The notes under the pieces were generated by a model. It was given only the letters and a program-made list of their open reading frames with translations, searched no databases and was not told the origin of the DNA. Made by a program: the position numbers and the translations under genes. This document shows, one piece after another, positions 19,401-27,385 of a stretch of 35,634 nucleotides of DNA. The number at the start of each line of letters is the position of its first letter. Positions within the stretch are counted from its first letter, which is position 1. Source of the DNA: Clostridiales bacterium (GTDB lineage: Bacteria; Bacillota; Clostridia; Lachnospirales; JAISER01); NCBI GenBank assembly GCA_031263985.1, contig JAISER010000011.1, forward strand, positions 1-35,634, in the 5' to 3' direction.

Positions 19401-21225
19401 CGCGTACAGTGACTTCTTCATCATAGGCGTATGTTTTCGCGTCCGCCGGAGGAGAGCCATAATCGGCGCCATTCCCGCCATACGTCACCTTAAATCCGTC
19501 GCCAGTCCTATCCAACCACACCGGATACAGATTCAACGGCTTGTCGATAGCCTTATCGTATCCTATAGCGTAATATCCTGAACTTTCCGGATGCGGACGC
19601 GTGATGGCGATTTCTCCTCCTACGGTCTCCGTCCATCCTATCAGTTCGTAACCTTTTTTCACCAATCTGCCGACATGGTCGTTAGCCGCCGGACTAAACG
19701 GATTCGTCGTATTTATGACTTCACTGTCGGGAGGAACGCCAGAATCCGCGCCATCTCCGTAATAAACGACGTCAACGTCATCATATTCCCACTGCGCCTT
19801 CATATACGTAACATAGTAATATTTACCATCACCAGTAGGCCCTAGGTGCACCAGAGGCGTTTCTCCCTCGCCGGGCTTAAACAAATGACCGCTATACAAT
19901 TCCACTAAACTGCCGTCTATATCCACATATAACTTCCAACCCAAAAACCTCTTACCAACTGGCGACACGGTATCCGGGGTCAAATATTCAAAACCATCGC
20001 TCGGCCTGAAAGTAAAGCCGTAGTCGTTAATCAATCCTTTCACGTCAACAGTTGGTATCGACCCTATAGTTTCAGGAAACATCTTCAAAGTATTATGGAC
20101 TATAAACCGATACTTGTCGGTCTCGTATTCATCCACAGCGAATACAATTCTTGGTTTACCGAAGACCTCGTTCGGACGTTTCCATTGAGCGTAAAGAATT
20201 ACGTTCGATTGCAAATTTATTATATCTCCCGGCTGAATTAACTTGTCAGGGTTCTCCTCATATTCATCATAAGCCCATCCAACAAAGTCATATGGCTTGC
20301 CGCTCAACGTCGAAACCTTAAATTGAAAATCGTCAGGAGATTGAACAAGGTAATCTCCCTCTTCCAACCGCTGAATCATAGGCCAATTTTTATCGTTGTC
20401 GTCAAGCATTAGCTTCGAACCGTACGTCACGGAATATGTAGTCGGCCCGGTACCTCTATACTGGGCGTACAATATTAAAGTAGTTGGCGAAGTCATGTCA
20501 AACGTTATCTCGTCTCCTGGATAATAACGCTTGTTATCATTCCTGCCTTCTATATCCTCCAACGTTGTGCTCCAGTGAACAAACTTGTAATCCGGCGGAG
20601 CCGTCCACCCAAACTCGGTAAAAGATTTAATGATTCTCGTTTCATTTTGCTTGATGCCAGCTACGCGGTACTGTTCGTCGCCTACTCCGATCAGATAGAA
20701 CATCGTATGATTGCCAGAAGGAGCTCCAAAACTTAGCGCTGTCGGCGTCGGGTCAAATTCCCACTGCGCGTAAAGCTGCATATTTGAATCAAGCGTAATC
20801 GTTTCACCGGGCAGATATTGATTCCCTTGCCCGTCCTGGCTGTCGCTCCACCATGTTAGTTTTAAAAACTTACGTTCAATTCCAATCTCCTTTGTGTCTT
20901 TTATTACATAATACCCGTCTTCACCTTCCGCAAAATCCAGCGTTTCTTCCGCTCCGTCGTTAGTATTGTAATATACGCCATACAAAGACGGTCTGTCCAC
21001 ATGTACAAGTTCCTCGTCGGCAGCCTGAACTTCTCCGGGTCCAGCAACAGCATTCTCCACTTCATATCCCGAAACATTTTCGACAGATTTAACGGATTTC
21101 ACAACCGAATTTAACGCCCCATTATCCGCTTCGCTTGCAAACGTAACGTTAACGCAACCTAACGTCGTCACAACCGCCAAAATCATCGAAATCAGTCTGT
21201 CAATAAATTTCTTTGTGATTCTCAT
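10411..21225 (-). CDS. Giant secreted SLH-anchored surface protein (3604 residues)
   Basis: A signal peptide (K-K-F-I-D-R then a hydrophobic core, likely cleavage after T-F-A near residue 30) is followed by about 28 repeats of 60-100 residues, roughly residues 55-2680. Each ends like F-x-G-W...Y-x-x-G-D-x...L-Y-A-V-W, the InlB B-repeat/Flg_new (Listeria-Bacteroides) type. Then come about eight MucBP-like modules (2685-3325) of two alternating kinds, one opening W-V-K-E-G and the other W-x-V-K-x-L. Last are SLH domains (about 3350-3540: R-A-E-V-A-S-V-F-Y, G-Y-E-D-G-T-F-R-P-D, W-A-Y-Q-D-I) and an acidic tail. SLH domains bind pyruvylated wall polymer, so the protein should coat the cell and project repeats for adhesion or scaffolding. 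AGGAGG precedes the ATG by five bases. The repeats have diverged at DNA level, so they are old. No catalytic domain is visible. Confidence 0.9.
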   Translation of the reverse strand: MRITKKFIDRLISMILAVVTTLGCVNVTFASEADNGALNSVVKSVKSVENVSGYEVENAVAGPGEVQAADEELVHVDRPSLYGVYYNTNDGAEETLDFAEGEDGYYVIKDTKEIGIERKFLKLTWWSDSQDGQGNQYLPGETITLDSNMQLYAQWEFDPTPTALSFGAPSGNHTMFYLIGVGDEQYRVAGIKQNETRIIKSFTEFGWTAPPDYKFVHWSTTLEDIEGRNDNKRYYPGDEITFDMTSPTTLILYAQYRGTGPTTYSVTYGSKLMLDDNDKNWPMIQRLEEGDYLVQSPDDFQFKVSTLSGKPYDFVGWAYDEYEENPDKLIQPGDIINLQSNVILYAQWKRPNEVFGKPRIVFAVDEYETDKYRFIVHNTLKMFPETIGSIPTVDVKGLINDYGFTFRPSDGFEYLTPDTVSPVGKRFLGWKLYVDIDGSLVELYSGHLFKPGEGETPLVHLGPTGDGKYYYVTYMKAQWEYDDVDVVYYGDGADSGVPPDSEVINTTNPFSPAANDHVGRLVKKGYELIGWTETVGGEIAITRPHPESSGYYAIGYDKAIDKPLNLYPVWLDRTGDGFKVTYGGNGADYGSPPADAKTYAYDEEVTVRDNDGVPEKLRKIDNEFSGWKSGTEEYAAGDKFYIQSDKVLNAQWNHLNKPGAYTLKYDGNGAEIGTPHPDEAYSYSEKAVLKNENTLIKEGSQFGGWTVGSVTGPLKAVGDYIYVESDPTTVYAKWNVVADVTVTYSSSGSTSGTAPASATVKYNDFIPLPSNTGNLQREGHDFGGWTETEGGSTPVDPSKRVTVNVTLYPLWQTAGKVNVYYHLNGATGTVPEPHVNLDKHTEITVKGNDGDLMINPGKTFEGWDEDQNATTASYKAGDKRKVNEDKELYAVWMDDPSAYNVAYDRGPDAEPGVGSPPVDPNNPYKYNEIVTVLENNPTDPYVKVGSRHVGWQDSATGTPYSVGSTFPIKEDKTFVPIWQADPKEYIVTYDANGGVGNVPSGRGIYNALITTPNPDRKDFNRPGHILLGWSYDSTNVVADINLGETFRIRENTVLFATWELSSDVYTVVYDGGSKTAGDVPTDSKQYSVYDKVTVQPASLFRQGGYLFKGWSRDQEYVTEDPGTENFELLPAGAVFTIYEDSPNPITLYPVWEPNPPQYVVKYNAGVILSGGAVPVDDNLYAVGDEPVVLGKGTMILEGNKFGGWATARSAVLADYQEGDALKPITRSVNLYAVWILDPTRYSVNYSAAGADGTPPASLQGLQNGEGFVIAGRGTLYKYDDYESDGYKFAGWKDMADGKVYSEGDRSFIDGADVNFVSVWEVDTNKYSVLYRLNGGIGIPPYDATLYKNFALVTVLDGKYIHNPRHKFLGWAKDPSADVQEYVAGDQARIEDADLVLYAVWERDDALYTVSYAPGAGDVKGTPPPPHTGVAGDNFTVAEPVNLVNEGHKFVNWRAASDGSTYGLNSEFIIKDNDTLVAQWVVDDNGPYTVRYDANGGDGTVPEEKTGILYNESYTVEGYGDLEKIGYEVWGWSEDPDALFPEYFPTQKIRVTHDITFYAVWQEKTDTYSVYYFNAVSDVKGALPVDSKLYRHNERATLLGGETLHREGYKFTGWTDLPIPGQKVYLAGEPVKMTKNLVLFSAWEKVDENYTVTFLPNIPENISDDDHGGDAPAAQSRLYGAAIEAPGQGTMWVYMYRFLGWARNSAATVPDYVENDSIYIEDNFNLYAVWKFDYETKFNVVYDLNGKGKAVTFEGDFPYDITQYNYNDKVIVKSANLIMDEHVFEGWSFDENAVIASYIEGDEFHINDSNTENRTATLYAVWRRDTNLYSVIYRKNGYDVIGEAPEDPNLYSVGQKAPLKDNVGDSRMRWVGHKFVGWGYMAETAVEDALPALTEITVNRTVILYAVWDSVEGETYKVVYDLNGGEGEAPKHENPDGTEKTFAYGETATLLGGLKFGNPEYDFKGWTLKPNEGDVLAVGEVIIIDDKTLNDPAVNPVQVKLYASWGDIPDPSETHKVIYVAQNHERGEAPVDDNNYFVSKPITVLGQGSMVPRTGETFLGWRTEEYPEEILKEKDTIYMRHEDITLYSIWQPYSGPRYTVTYYDSDNDKQYADVGVIPGYYTRNITDEVLVAKDFEDNSFEGWYLYKEDPNGIELIEDSGIKYSKVLDDDGETLWFVPGKRLEQSLFDQYGDIAFNIKTGHVGGSRIYIEYGGVSGFQGIIDGVYKDVYYKIPSDEEMFKTKIMDGVREATGWEASNGKIYKFGDMVSTAEFYDGMTLVPNFNIYAKGSLDVTYLSKYESEDTFSDRVEEGSEYTILGLDDVGFKTPSYMFMTYILAGWATDEDMAKDFTNVEAIVYEPGDVIKVDKKIDLYAIFELKYGAPQLAFSASQFMSALKSGITFGAPTTVSISYDNLNDNPDVTDNAVAIGSTYTIRGADATGVNVPANAILAYWTENIAGTGEQYAPGSDITAEHSMILYPQFKGTVISNDIQALYIRWPWDNSEQTVFVTDTKDKDEPYTFLDFTDTGFSLPPGYKFDGWRMYGTRTVYDEGPSGKTLRELTPEGSIGLTVEAKFVRDSGPPPSERNVYYVVVNPDDKYDYVMSLPDMHDPATGSYYFKEYTDVALRSGDTLPAIQPVWVFHSWNTAWDDAEAPVFPNAMGQSYSPNEGAQIMTHTIVYSIWRRADYADVIVRWFKQINGVKIEVNRKTDSGVAGLPFTINEDYENGDAVIDKDYWELTSPASVTGTYGTDFEVEFVYELRDVDGNKKEIRWVKEGVGTAYTETLVGEHGTAGTVGIDDFGYDTELRALGWTPKDPTLTEIQFTYGDGVVGEFVYVRQETVTVAWVKEGDPVPLYAEETLTGVNGTSQTVNITDGGHDVLLKAAGWIPKATTQPNVTFIYGDGTQRIEFVYEIDIADPDNQRIVGWYVKDLKGVVEENPRFVRTYTDLKGKKIDVVHNDIDPATGLNYDDELKSKGYELTSASPMEIEIGLRENAKFIYELDTTSPKTLKRIRWIKEGDPSPIEYDEPFYGENGLPASVAINYNNHDTDLRAQGWVPKDPSKTTIDFTYGDGIVEDFVYVREDDVKRAEWVVKNLSGVETVRYSYTFEGQKDSPLTINSNFQNPDTLEIYEDLLIAVGYKLTSAATVNTTIGSAGSVKFIYEFDSDRPGMTVNWTKEGEAPSYSEKLLGEYGTAGSIVVNYNNNNDKMEQAGLTLKDPSRRVINFTYGEGKVEEFLYIEPDTTYVMVTVIGVDGRQSTKLAYGLLTGRVGETIEVSPDSIGFNSDGWSYDAALNKGRPILRVITLQMDNDPIDFYFKKVNNAPSYGGPKNYGVNLANEEIPLSPPILTGKRVRFVYGYPDSTIKADDTITRAEVASVFYSLVISTDKNERYSNQFTDVDSSVWYHDAVTYLKAHGILNGYEDGTFRPDQPVTKAEITKVAVSFGEINDDYEDASFADITENSWESIYVNAAVANGWFDMTEDGTFGSNEFVSRAQVISIINKVLNRSIDSEGVDRAASLYTDINRTHWAYQDIMEASTNYEDIETYEEARRIELARAAEANIQTAEEVDGLITEQNGSPVGEPVENESVDSLEDYDNFVDLVAALL

Positions 21226-21290
21226 TGCTACCTCCTATACAAAAAATACGGCTGTTGAATGAAAACCGCTATATAAAACTAGTCTTTATT

Positions 21291-21320
21291 TTTATATTAA
21301 CTATAGACAGTCGGTTTCAA
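21291..21320 (-). promoter_or_regulatory. Possible promoter of the giant surface protein gene
   Basis: Minus strand TTGAAA (21315-21320) and TATAAA (21291-21296), 18 bases apart, about 65 bases before the start codon. The spacer contains GACTGTCTATAGT (21300-21312), which recurs inverted upstream of the second surface-protein gene. Confidence 0.4.
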
Positions 21321-21429
21321 ACAACTTTTCCCATATGAGTAAAATGTCACAATTCAAAAGTCGGAAAAGCGCCGATATATCGCGCGCCGCCTGACCAAAT
21401 CGTCAATTGTCCAGGACGCTCGAATTCTT

Positions 21430-23240
21430 TAACGCCTATACGATGCTCCACACGGGAACATAAGAGGCGTTATTATCCGGGTAAATTTTATTCCCCGGCT
21501 TATAAACGGGCTTGCTTAGATCATACGACAACGTTCTGGGAATAACCTCCGACATCCTTCAAAAGTCGTCATCTCACTGTAATAATCATGGAAACCGGCG
21601 CTGCGTTCACATGCAAACCGTTCCTTGGGATCTATATTGTTTGTAAACGCTAACATAACGGTAACCCAGATTACCTGCGCATTGACAACAGATCTAAATT
21701 GATTAGTCATATTCCCTTTAAAAACAAATAAATATCTCGGAGCGTACTCAAATCCTTTATATCCCCAAGCTTTAAAGTCCGGAATACCAAACTCAATGGC
21801 ATCCGTAGCTAGCGATATAAAGCGAACACGTCAACGTCGGTTTTCCACTAATCATATAAAACTTTATCCAGAATCATCTAGAATGTCAGACAAATTCACC
21901 GCATCGCTCGGCTTATAACCCACGTAACCAGGGTCGAACGCATTAACCGATATGCTCCATTCCTCAATGGAGACATCCCCTGCCCAACGGTCCGAAATCC
22001 ATGTCCGCGTTATGAAGTAGCCGCAACTATCGAACGTTGGAATCGTAATCGTCGTTTGACCGTTCACCATCTCCTGATACGTAATCCAATCATAATTATT
22101 GTGAAAATGCATTCTTTCTAACGTCGGCTTTCCGTTTAAGCTGAATGCCTGTGGTCCTCATAAAAGCGAACGCGCTTTTTGATAATTTTTGCTGAACGTT
22201 GCAAGCGAGCCGTCAGAATAAAAAACTCTCCGTTCGAGTTCACCTGACGCTAGCATGCCGTAATCTCTATTTTCCCTTCTCCGCCACCATCATAACGCAA
22301 ATATAAGTCGTCTCACTCTTTGACAAGCACTTATTTTAGCTCTGGAAGTTCCGTCCGTGCCTATATGACAAGAGACTTCCTTTGCTAGCTCAAAATATTC
22401 AGAGTTTTTAGCTATATAGAAAGCTCTATGACTGTTGTACGTAAAATTTGAGTTTTCACCAAAATAGGTATCGCGTTTTGTAGGTGAACCTAATAAAACC
22501 TAAATTTTTCGAATATTCCTGAGAATCGTTCACGACAACCACGTTCGCTCTTGGAGCGACCGCAGTCGCGCTTTTACCCATTGCCATCACGAAAACGTCG
22601 TTTAGGCGCCGTCAATACTATCGGCTTTATGTATACTAACGTCGCCTTCTAAAATATATATGGGCGGTCGAAGCGACTTTAGCGGCGACATAACTACCTT
22701 TAGCGCAGACTACATCCACCGACAAGTTCCTTAAAAGCAACCGTTCCTCTTAAGTTCATAATGGCCTCCGACTCAACATAATTAACGCGGTCCAACACAA
22801 CATCCACATTCTTTACGTTGCTCACCACATATAACGTTCCGTCCCACTATATCTATATTCATAAGCGTAATACGCGCCACGTTTCCGCCTGCCTTGGCAA
22901 TGCGTATAGGCGCGCCAGTCGAAAAAGGTCGGCTGAAGATAATCCATCAACGTGTGTCCGCCACCATATATCGTCAAATCGGTATACACACGGCTTTGAC
23001 ACATTTTAAAATTTTTTCTTCTAGGTTATTAACTGACATAACGCGCCTTATCTTTTGATTCCTTAAAACTTGGTACAATCCCGCGTCGTCGATCACCATA
23101 GCCTCATAAGTTCCGTTATAAGTTATCGACAGAGCCTCTGAAACCGTATCAGCGCTTGATAGAACCATAATAACTGACAAATGCAATAGGCGCTATCGTT
23201 TTAAGCGCTCTTCTAATCACAAGTTCTTCTTGTTAACCTC
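21430..23240 (-). pseudogene. Eroded paralogue of the 753-residue surface protein
   Basis: Fragments in several minus-strand frames match the intact gene at 23472-25733 in the same order. Near the 5' end, S-I-T-Y-N-G-T-Y-E-A-M-V and G-L-Y-Q-V-L-R-N-Q correspond to S-I-T-Y-N-G-N-Y-E-A-I-V and G-L-Y-A-A-L-R-N-Q. Then S-R-V-Y-T-D-L-T-I matches S-R-L-Y-S-D-L-T-I, and the DNA at 22400-22680 resembles that at 24890-25170. The 3' end gives Y-K-P-G-N-K-I, matching Y-K-P-G-D-E-I. The CGGGAGGT ribosome site also recurs. Many stops and frameshifts and a lost signal peptide make it dead. It is about 0.45 kb shorter than its model. A tandem duplication followed by decay is the simplest explanation. Confidence 0.85.
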
Positions 23241-23471
23241 CCGATATAATTTTTTATGTCCCTACACACTAGCATTACATTGGGACGGGCCAAACTGTTA
23301 AGTCAGTAAGCGTAAATCTACGTAAAAACGCCTATTGCAAATTCATTTTTTCAGACATGGCGCCTAAGCCACGCCAAACACTTTCGGCATCATCGTTTGC
23401 TATTTCTCTTTAAGGAATATCCAAACGACTCGTAGCAACAAGACTCTGCCATTAACCGAAAATTTTCTCAG

Positions 23472-25733
23472 TTAACTCCATATCAACCAATAAACAGCCA
23501 TTCTATCAGTAATAGTAATTTCATCTCCCGGTTTGTATATCTGTTCTCCAGGAGTCGGACTGTCGTCATCCCCTTTTTGATATCCGGCAAATGGCAGTAT
23601 CGTATGAGGCTGGAAGTTATAAACGTCATAATTCTCAAAAATAACTTTATCTCCTATGTAGCCTTTTATATCGTATGTTTGAGAAGTTAATGCGTTATAA
23701 AGCGTAATAGTGGCGTCAGTTTGTTGAGGCGTTCCTCCATCCGCCGTAAATACATACGTATAAGGAGGTTGCTCATCGAAAGAAAATCCATCCCCAATCT
23801 GATGCCGCGTTTCTTTACCTAAACTATCCGTATATTTCCATTCTTTAACACCAGCTATTCCGACGTTCGCACCGTCCGGAAGAATGTACAAATCGCGCCT
23901 TGGCGCCTGAAGGGTCAGCGTCGTATTCCCATTGGAGTCCCTAAATTCTACTGTCGTGTAATAAGTAACGTCAAGATCCCATTCCGCATACAGTGTGTAA
24001 TCCGCATTAAGATCATTCACGTCAACTTTATCGCCAGGCTTATAATTTCTATAATTCGGATGACTTTGGTCATATTCTGTGCCCCATCCTGTAAACTCAT
24101 AATCCGCACGCGGTTTAAAGTTCGGCTCCAGGGCTAAAATTTCCTGCAAACTATACGCCATAAACTCGCTTTGACCCGCAGGTAAAGTCATCGTATGATC
24201 AATATATTCGCCATTGCTGTATACAACATAGTTAATAGTAGGCGGCAAAAAGGTTCCGCCAATTCTTACGCCTTTCACGCCTATAAACGCGAAATTGGCT
24301 TTTGTCAGTTCACTGTCAGCCCCACTGGATGACAAGGTAACGAACTCGCCGTGCGTGTCCCCTGTAGACACCGTGCCCTCAATCGAAATGGCTCCGCTGG
24401 CGGACGACCAACTTCTTGTGGCCCTTCCGGCGGCAAGATCATATTTGCCGTCAGCGTCCGGGCCGACTATACCGTCCGTACCCCAAAGACCAATTTCACT
24501 TACGCCTTTTATATGTATCTTAGCTCTCGACGTTCCGTCGGTTCCCAATGCTCTTGCAAGCTTGTTCGTCGCTCGCGCGCTTGTAGCCACAAGGAAATTC
24601 GCCGGTGAATCAACCTCGAAATCAGCGTTGTTAATGGTGGTGACAAGAGGCCTGACCGTAGAAGAGTTATTGTTTAAAGACACCACCCGGAAATCTGACT
24701 GCGGTCCCGCGTAAAAGAGCCTTTTAGCGGACAAAGCCGAATACCTAAGATTCCCGTCCGTTACGAAATTAAAGGACGCTCCGTCGTTTACCCTGAACGA
24801 CGCGTCGGTCATTATTAATGGATTAGACGCAAACTTTCTGTCAGCGGACTCGCTCAAATTTATGCGTACGTCCGCGCCCCTGCCAACTTCAAAATATTCA
24901 GGATTTTTATGATTATAAAACGCTCTGTAACCAGTATAAGAAAACGTCGAATTCGCTCCAAAATCAATGTCATGCCTGACATCCGCCGTTACGTACCCGG
25001 AAAGCTGGGAATACGTGAGACTATCGTTCGTAATCGTTACGTTAGATCCAGGCCGCGTCGCCACTACGCTTTTAGCCAGCGTCGTCGCGAAAACCCCGTT
25101 CGCGTCTCCGTCGATATCGTCAGCTTTGTGAATATTGATGTCTCCGTCTAAGAAAATATCTTTGGCCGTCGCGACTTCCGCCGCGAAGTACGAGCCGGAA
25201 GCGGTCGTTATGTTTATGTCGCTGTCTTGCAAAGTCACGGTTCCTCTTGTGTTGGTAACGAGCTTCGGCCCTTCATAAGTCACATTGTCAATAACGACGT
25301 CCACATTTCTCACATTACTCGCCACATACAAGGTTCCATATCCGTTTTGCCCCACTACGTTCACGTCAGTCAAGGTAATGGTCTTTACATTGCCGCCGGA
25401 TTTTACCAAGCGTATGGGCGTGCCCGTTGAAAGAGTCTTCTGGGGGAAATCCGTTAAAGCGTGTCCTTCTCCATCTATAGTCAAATCCGAATACAAACGG
25501 CTTTGATGTATTTCCAAGTCTTTTCTGTTTATTTGTATGTCATCCGCCAGTCTGATTAACCTTACGCTCTGATTCCTCAACGCCGCGTACAATCCCGAGT
25601 CATTACCCACTATCGCTTCATAATTTCCGTTATACGTTATAGACGGCGCGGCCGTCGCGATATAAGCGTTAGCTAGCGCCATAGAAACGGACAGCGTCAA
25701 AACGACCGCCTTTTTTAATATATTTTTTAACAT
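23472..25733 (-). CDS. Secreted beta-helix-like surface protein with Flg_new repeats
   Basis: 753 residues. A signal peptide (K-K-A-V-V-L-T-L-S-V-S-M-A-L-A, likely cut after T-A-A near residue 29) leads into residues 30-500, rich in Val, Asn, Asp and Thr with repeated patterns such as I-T-L-T-D-V-N-V and V-T-L-Q-D-S-D-I-N-I. These suggest a right-handed parallel beta-helix, as in pectate-lyase-like adhesins. The C-terminal part (about 500-753) has InlB-B/Flg_new-type repeats (F-T-G-W-G-T, Y-K-P-G-D-K-V, L-Y-A-E-W), the same module as in the giant protein downstream. No SLH, LPXTG or transmembrane anchor is visible, so it is either released or held by partners. A GGGAGG site is 14 bases from the ATG, longer than ideal. 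It lies upstream of the eroded copy, same strand. I see no catalytic residues. Confidence 0.82.
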   Translation of the reverse strand: MLKNILKKAVVLTLSVSMALANAYIATAAPSITYNGNYEAIVGNDSGLYAALRNQSVRLIRLADDIQINRKDLEIHQSRLYSDLTIDGEGHALTDFPQKTLSTGTPIRLVKSGGNVKTITLTDVNVVGQNGYGTLYVASNVRNVDVVIDNVTYEGPKLVTNTRGTVTLQDSDINITTASGSYFAAEVATAKDIFLDGDINIHKADDIDGDANGVFATTLAKSVVATRPGSNVTITNDSLTYSQLSGYVTADVRHDIDFGANSTFSYTGYRAFYNHKNPEYFEVGRGADVRINLSESADRKFASNPLIMTDASFRVNDGASFNFVTDGNLRYSALSAKRLFYAGPQSDFRVVSLNNNSSTVRPLVTTINNADFEVDSPANFLVATSARATNKLARALGTDGTSRAKIHIKGVSEIGLWGTDGIVGPDADGKYDLAAGRATRSWSSASGAISIEGTVSTGDTHGEFVTLSSSGADSELTKANFAFIGVKGVRIGGTFLPPTINYVVYSNGEYIDHTMTLPAGQSEFMAYSLQEILALEPNFKPRADYEFTGWGTEYDQSHPNYRNYKPGDKVDVNDLNADYTLYAEWDLDVTYYTTVEFRDSNGNTTLTLQAPRRDLYILPDGANVGIAGVKEWKYTDSLGKETRHQIGDGFSFDEQPPYTYVFTADGGTPQQTDATITLYNALTSQTYDIKGYIGDKVIFENYDVYNFQPHTILPFAGYQKGDDDSPTPGEQIYKPGDEITITDRMAVYWLIWS

Positions 25734-25859
25734 AGTCTCTTTTTAGACCTCCCGAATATTTTCACTCCCAAATTAAATAATGCTGGGTTCTATTCATTAG
25801 TAAATATCATACGCTTCCATTAAAATACCTTATAAATTTTTATAATATATAATAATAAT

Positions 25860-25883
25860 GACTGTATATAGTTGGTGTCAATT
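25860..25883 (-). promoter_or_regulatory. Possible promoter/operator of the 753-residue protein gene
   Basis: The minus strand has TTGACA followed by ACTATATACAGTC (25860-25872) and AT-rich -10 candidates such as TTATTA. The 13-base motif differs by one base from the inverted form at 21300-21312 upstream of the giant gene. A shared regulator-binding site is possible. Confidence 0.3.
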
Positions 25884-26472
25884 GATTTCCCTTATCGCCC
25901 CTTTACTGCCAAACATGGACAACCTATGCGAAAACGCCAAAAAATACAGCTATCCTCTACCGTTTCTTAATTTAAATCAAAATAAGAAATAGCGCCAACC
26001 CGTTAATAAAACCACATATTAAAAATAAAATTTTTATGTACCCAATTTTGCAAGAAAACCTTGATACTTGATAATCTAACTTAGTAAAATCCTATCGTAA
26101 ACATGCGAAACGCGAAATAAGATTGTTTAAAATCTTTTCTTAAACCAACAAAACAAAACCATAATTCAAACGTAACGACAATTTCGGGCGCATACGCCTT
26201 TAAACTTCAAATCGCGCTACCCAATATGAGTTTCGGCCAGTCGTATCTAACAACTAATCGAATCCTTACATTCAATTGTCGCAACTTAAAATTTATGGCG
26301 TTTATCTAGCTCGTCTCCAAAAAAAGTTCTTGCCATTCCTCTTAAAACTTGAACTTCAAAGCTATGTCCGGAACTTTTCTCCTTACATTTTTGATAAAAA
26401 TCCATCTTTTTACACATTATTAACGGCGATCTTTAGAGCGTCGCGTCATTCGATTTTCCATTCAAATAATAG

Positions 26473-26580
26473 CTAAAACGAACGTCCGACGTCAGACGAA
26501 CCCGTTCCGCCCGAATTTCCATCACAATATGGATAAGCCGAGCCGTTGTTTACACGGTCATCAAAACATGTCTTCTTCAA
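26473..26580 (-). CDS. Possible 35-residue peptide gene
   Basis: TTG at 26578-26580, eight bases after GGGAGG (26589-26594), opens M-K-K-T-C-F-D-D-R-V-N-N-G and ends in a Gly/Ser-rich tail (G-N-S-G-G-T-G-S-S) at TAG. It has two cysteines and an overall polar composition. It is the only frame with a good ribosome site in 2 kb. No family is recognised. It could be a small secreted or processed peptide, or the remnant of a larger gene; the rare start codon and decayed surroundings argue for caution. Confidence 0.25.
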   Translation of the reverse strand: MKKTCFDDRVNNGSAYPYCDGNSGGTGSSDVGRSF

Positions 26581-26950
26581 AATAATCGCCTCCCGCATCA
26601 CCCCCTTAAAATATTGTAAACAAGAGACGCCAAAACCGCCCGCGTTTTTCGCTAACGAATAATCGCCAATTTTGGATTGTATATAGTCAAATAAAATTCT
26701 AAGAGCCTTAACCGCCACTTGGCATAATTAAGAAAACGCATAAGCATCGCAACATATCCGCGCAGTTCTATAATATAAATTCAGTAAGTCAGTAAGAATT
26801 AAGAAACGCCGATCCGCCATGCTCAGAGCCAATCACACCCGACGCGTCACAGCCATGAAAAATTAAGATCATATTCTATTCAATATAAGATTATTTATAA
26901 GTTTATAAGAGCGTCAAATTAGCTATAAAATCTCACAAAATGCAAAATTA

Positions 26951-27385
26951 CGCAAACTTAAAATACGCAACGTTAATTACGACTGTCATTTTCTTTTTTA
27001 AAAAATCGCGTTGAACTAATCACACACTATAATTTCCACTTGTAAAATTCATAATCATAAAAATATCGGTTACATCGAATTAAGACATGGAATTACATGA
27101 ATCGCTAGTATGAAGAAGGAATAGCGTTATCGCGCCTATCCTTCACATAAGGTCAAATCGCTTCAAATTAAACTCCGTTACTCCCACACATCGACAAAAC
27201 AAACTTACATAATCACGCGAATTTAAGATGTGCGGCGTTAATCGCGCCTGCATACCTGAATTATTATATAGCGCCGTGACTATGTGCTTCACAAAATTAT
27301 AAAACAACATCTAACGGTTGCGAAACGCGCCTATCCTATAACGCGTCCCTAAGCGCAGCGTTAATCGCGCCTGCCCTTCGGAAAC
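26951..27385. repeat. Degenerate repeats with a GCGTTAATCGCGCC core
   Basis: Near-identical cores occur at about 27234 and 27357 (GCGTTAATCGCGCCTGC). A third is at 27123 (GCGTTATCGCGCCTATCC), part of one at 27326, and a more diverged copy is at 26951-26989 (CGCAAACTTAAAATACGC...), which matches 27216-27254. The spacing of the better copies is about 110-125 bases. This suggests a decayed tandem array. Confidence 0.4.

Noticed and set aside
10411-21225. CRISPR-like or recent tandem DNA repeats inside the giant gene
   Set aside because: The repetition is in the protein; the nucleotide units are diverged and of uneven length.
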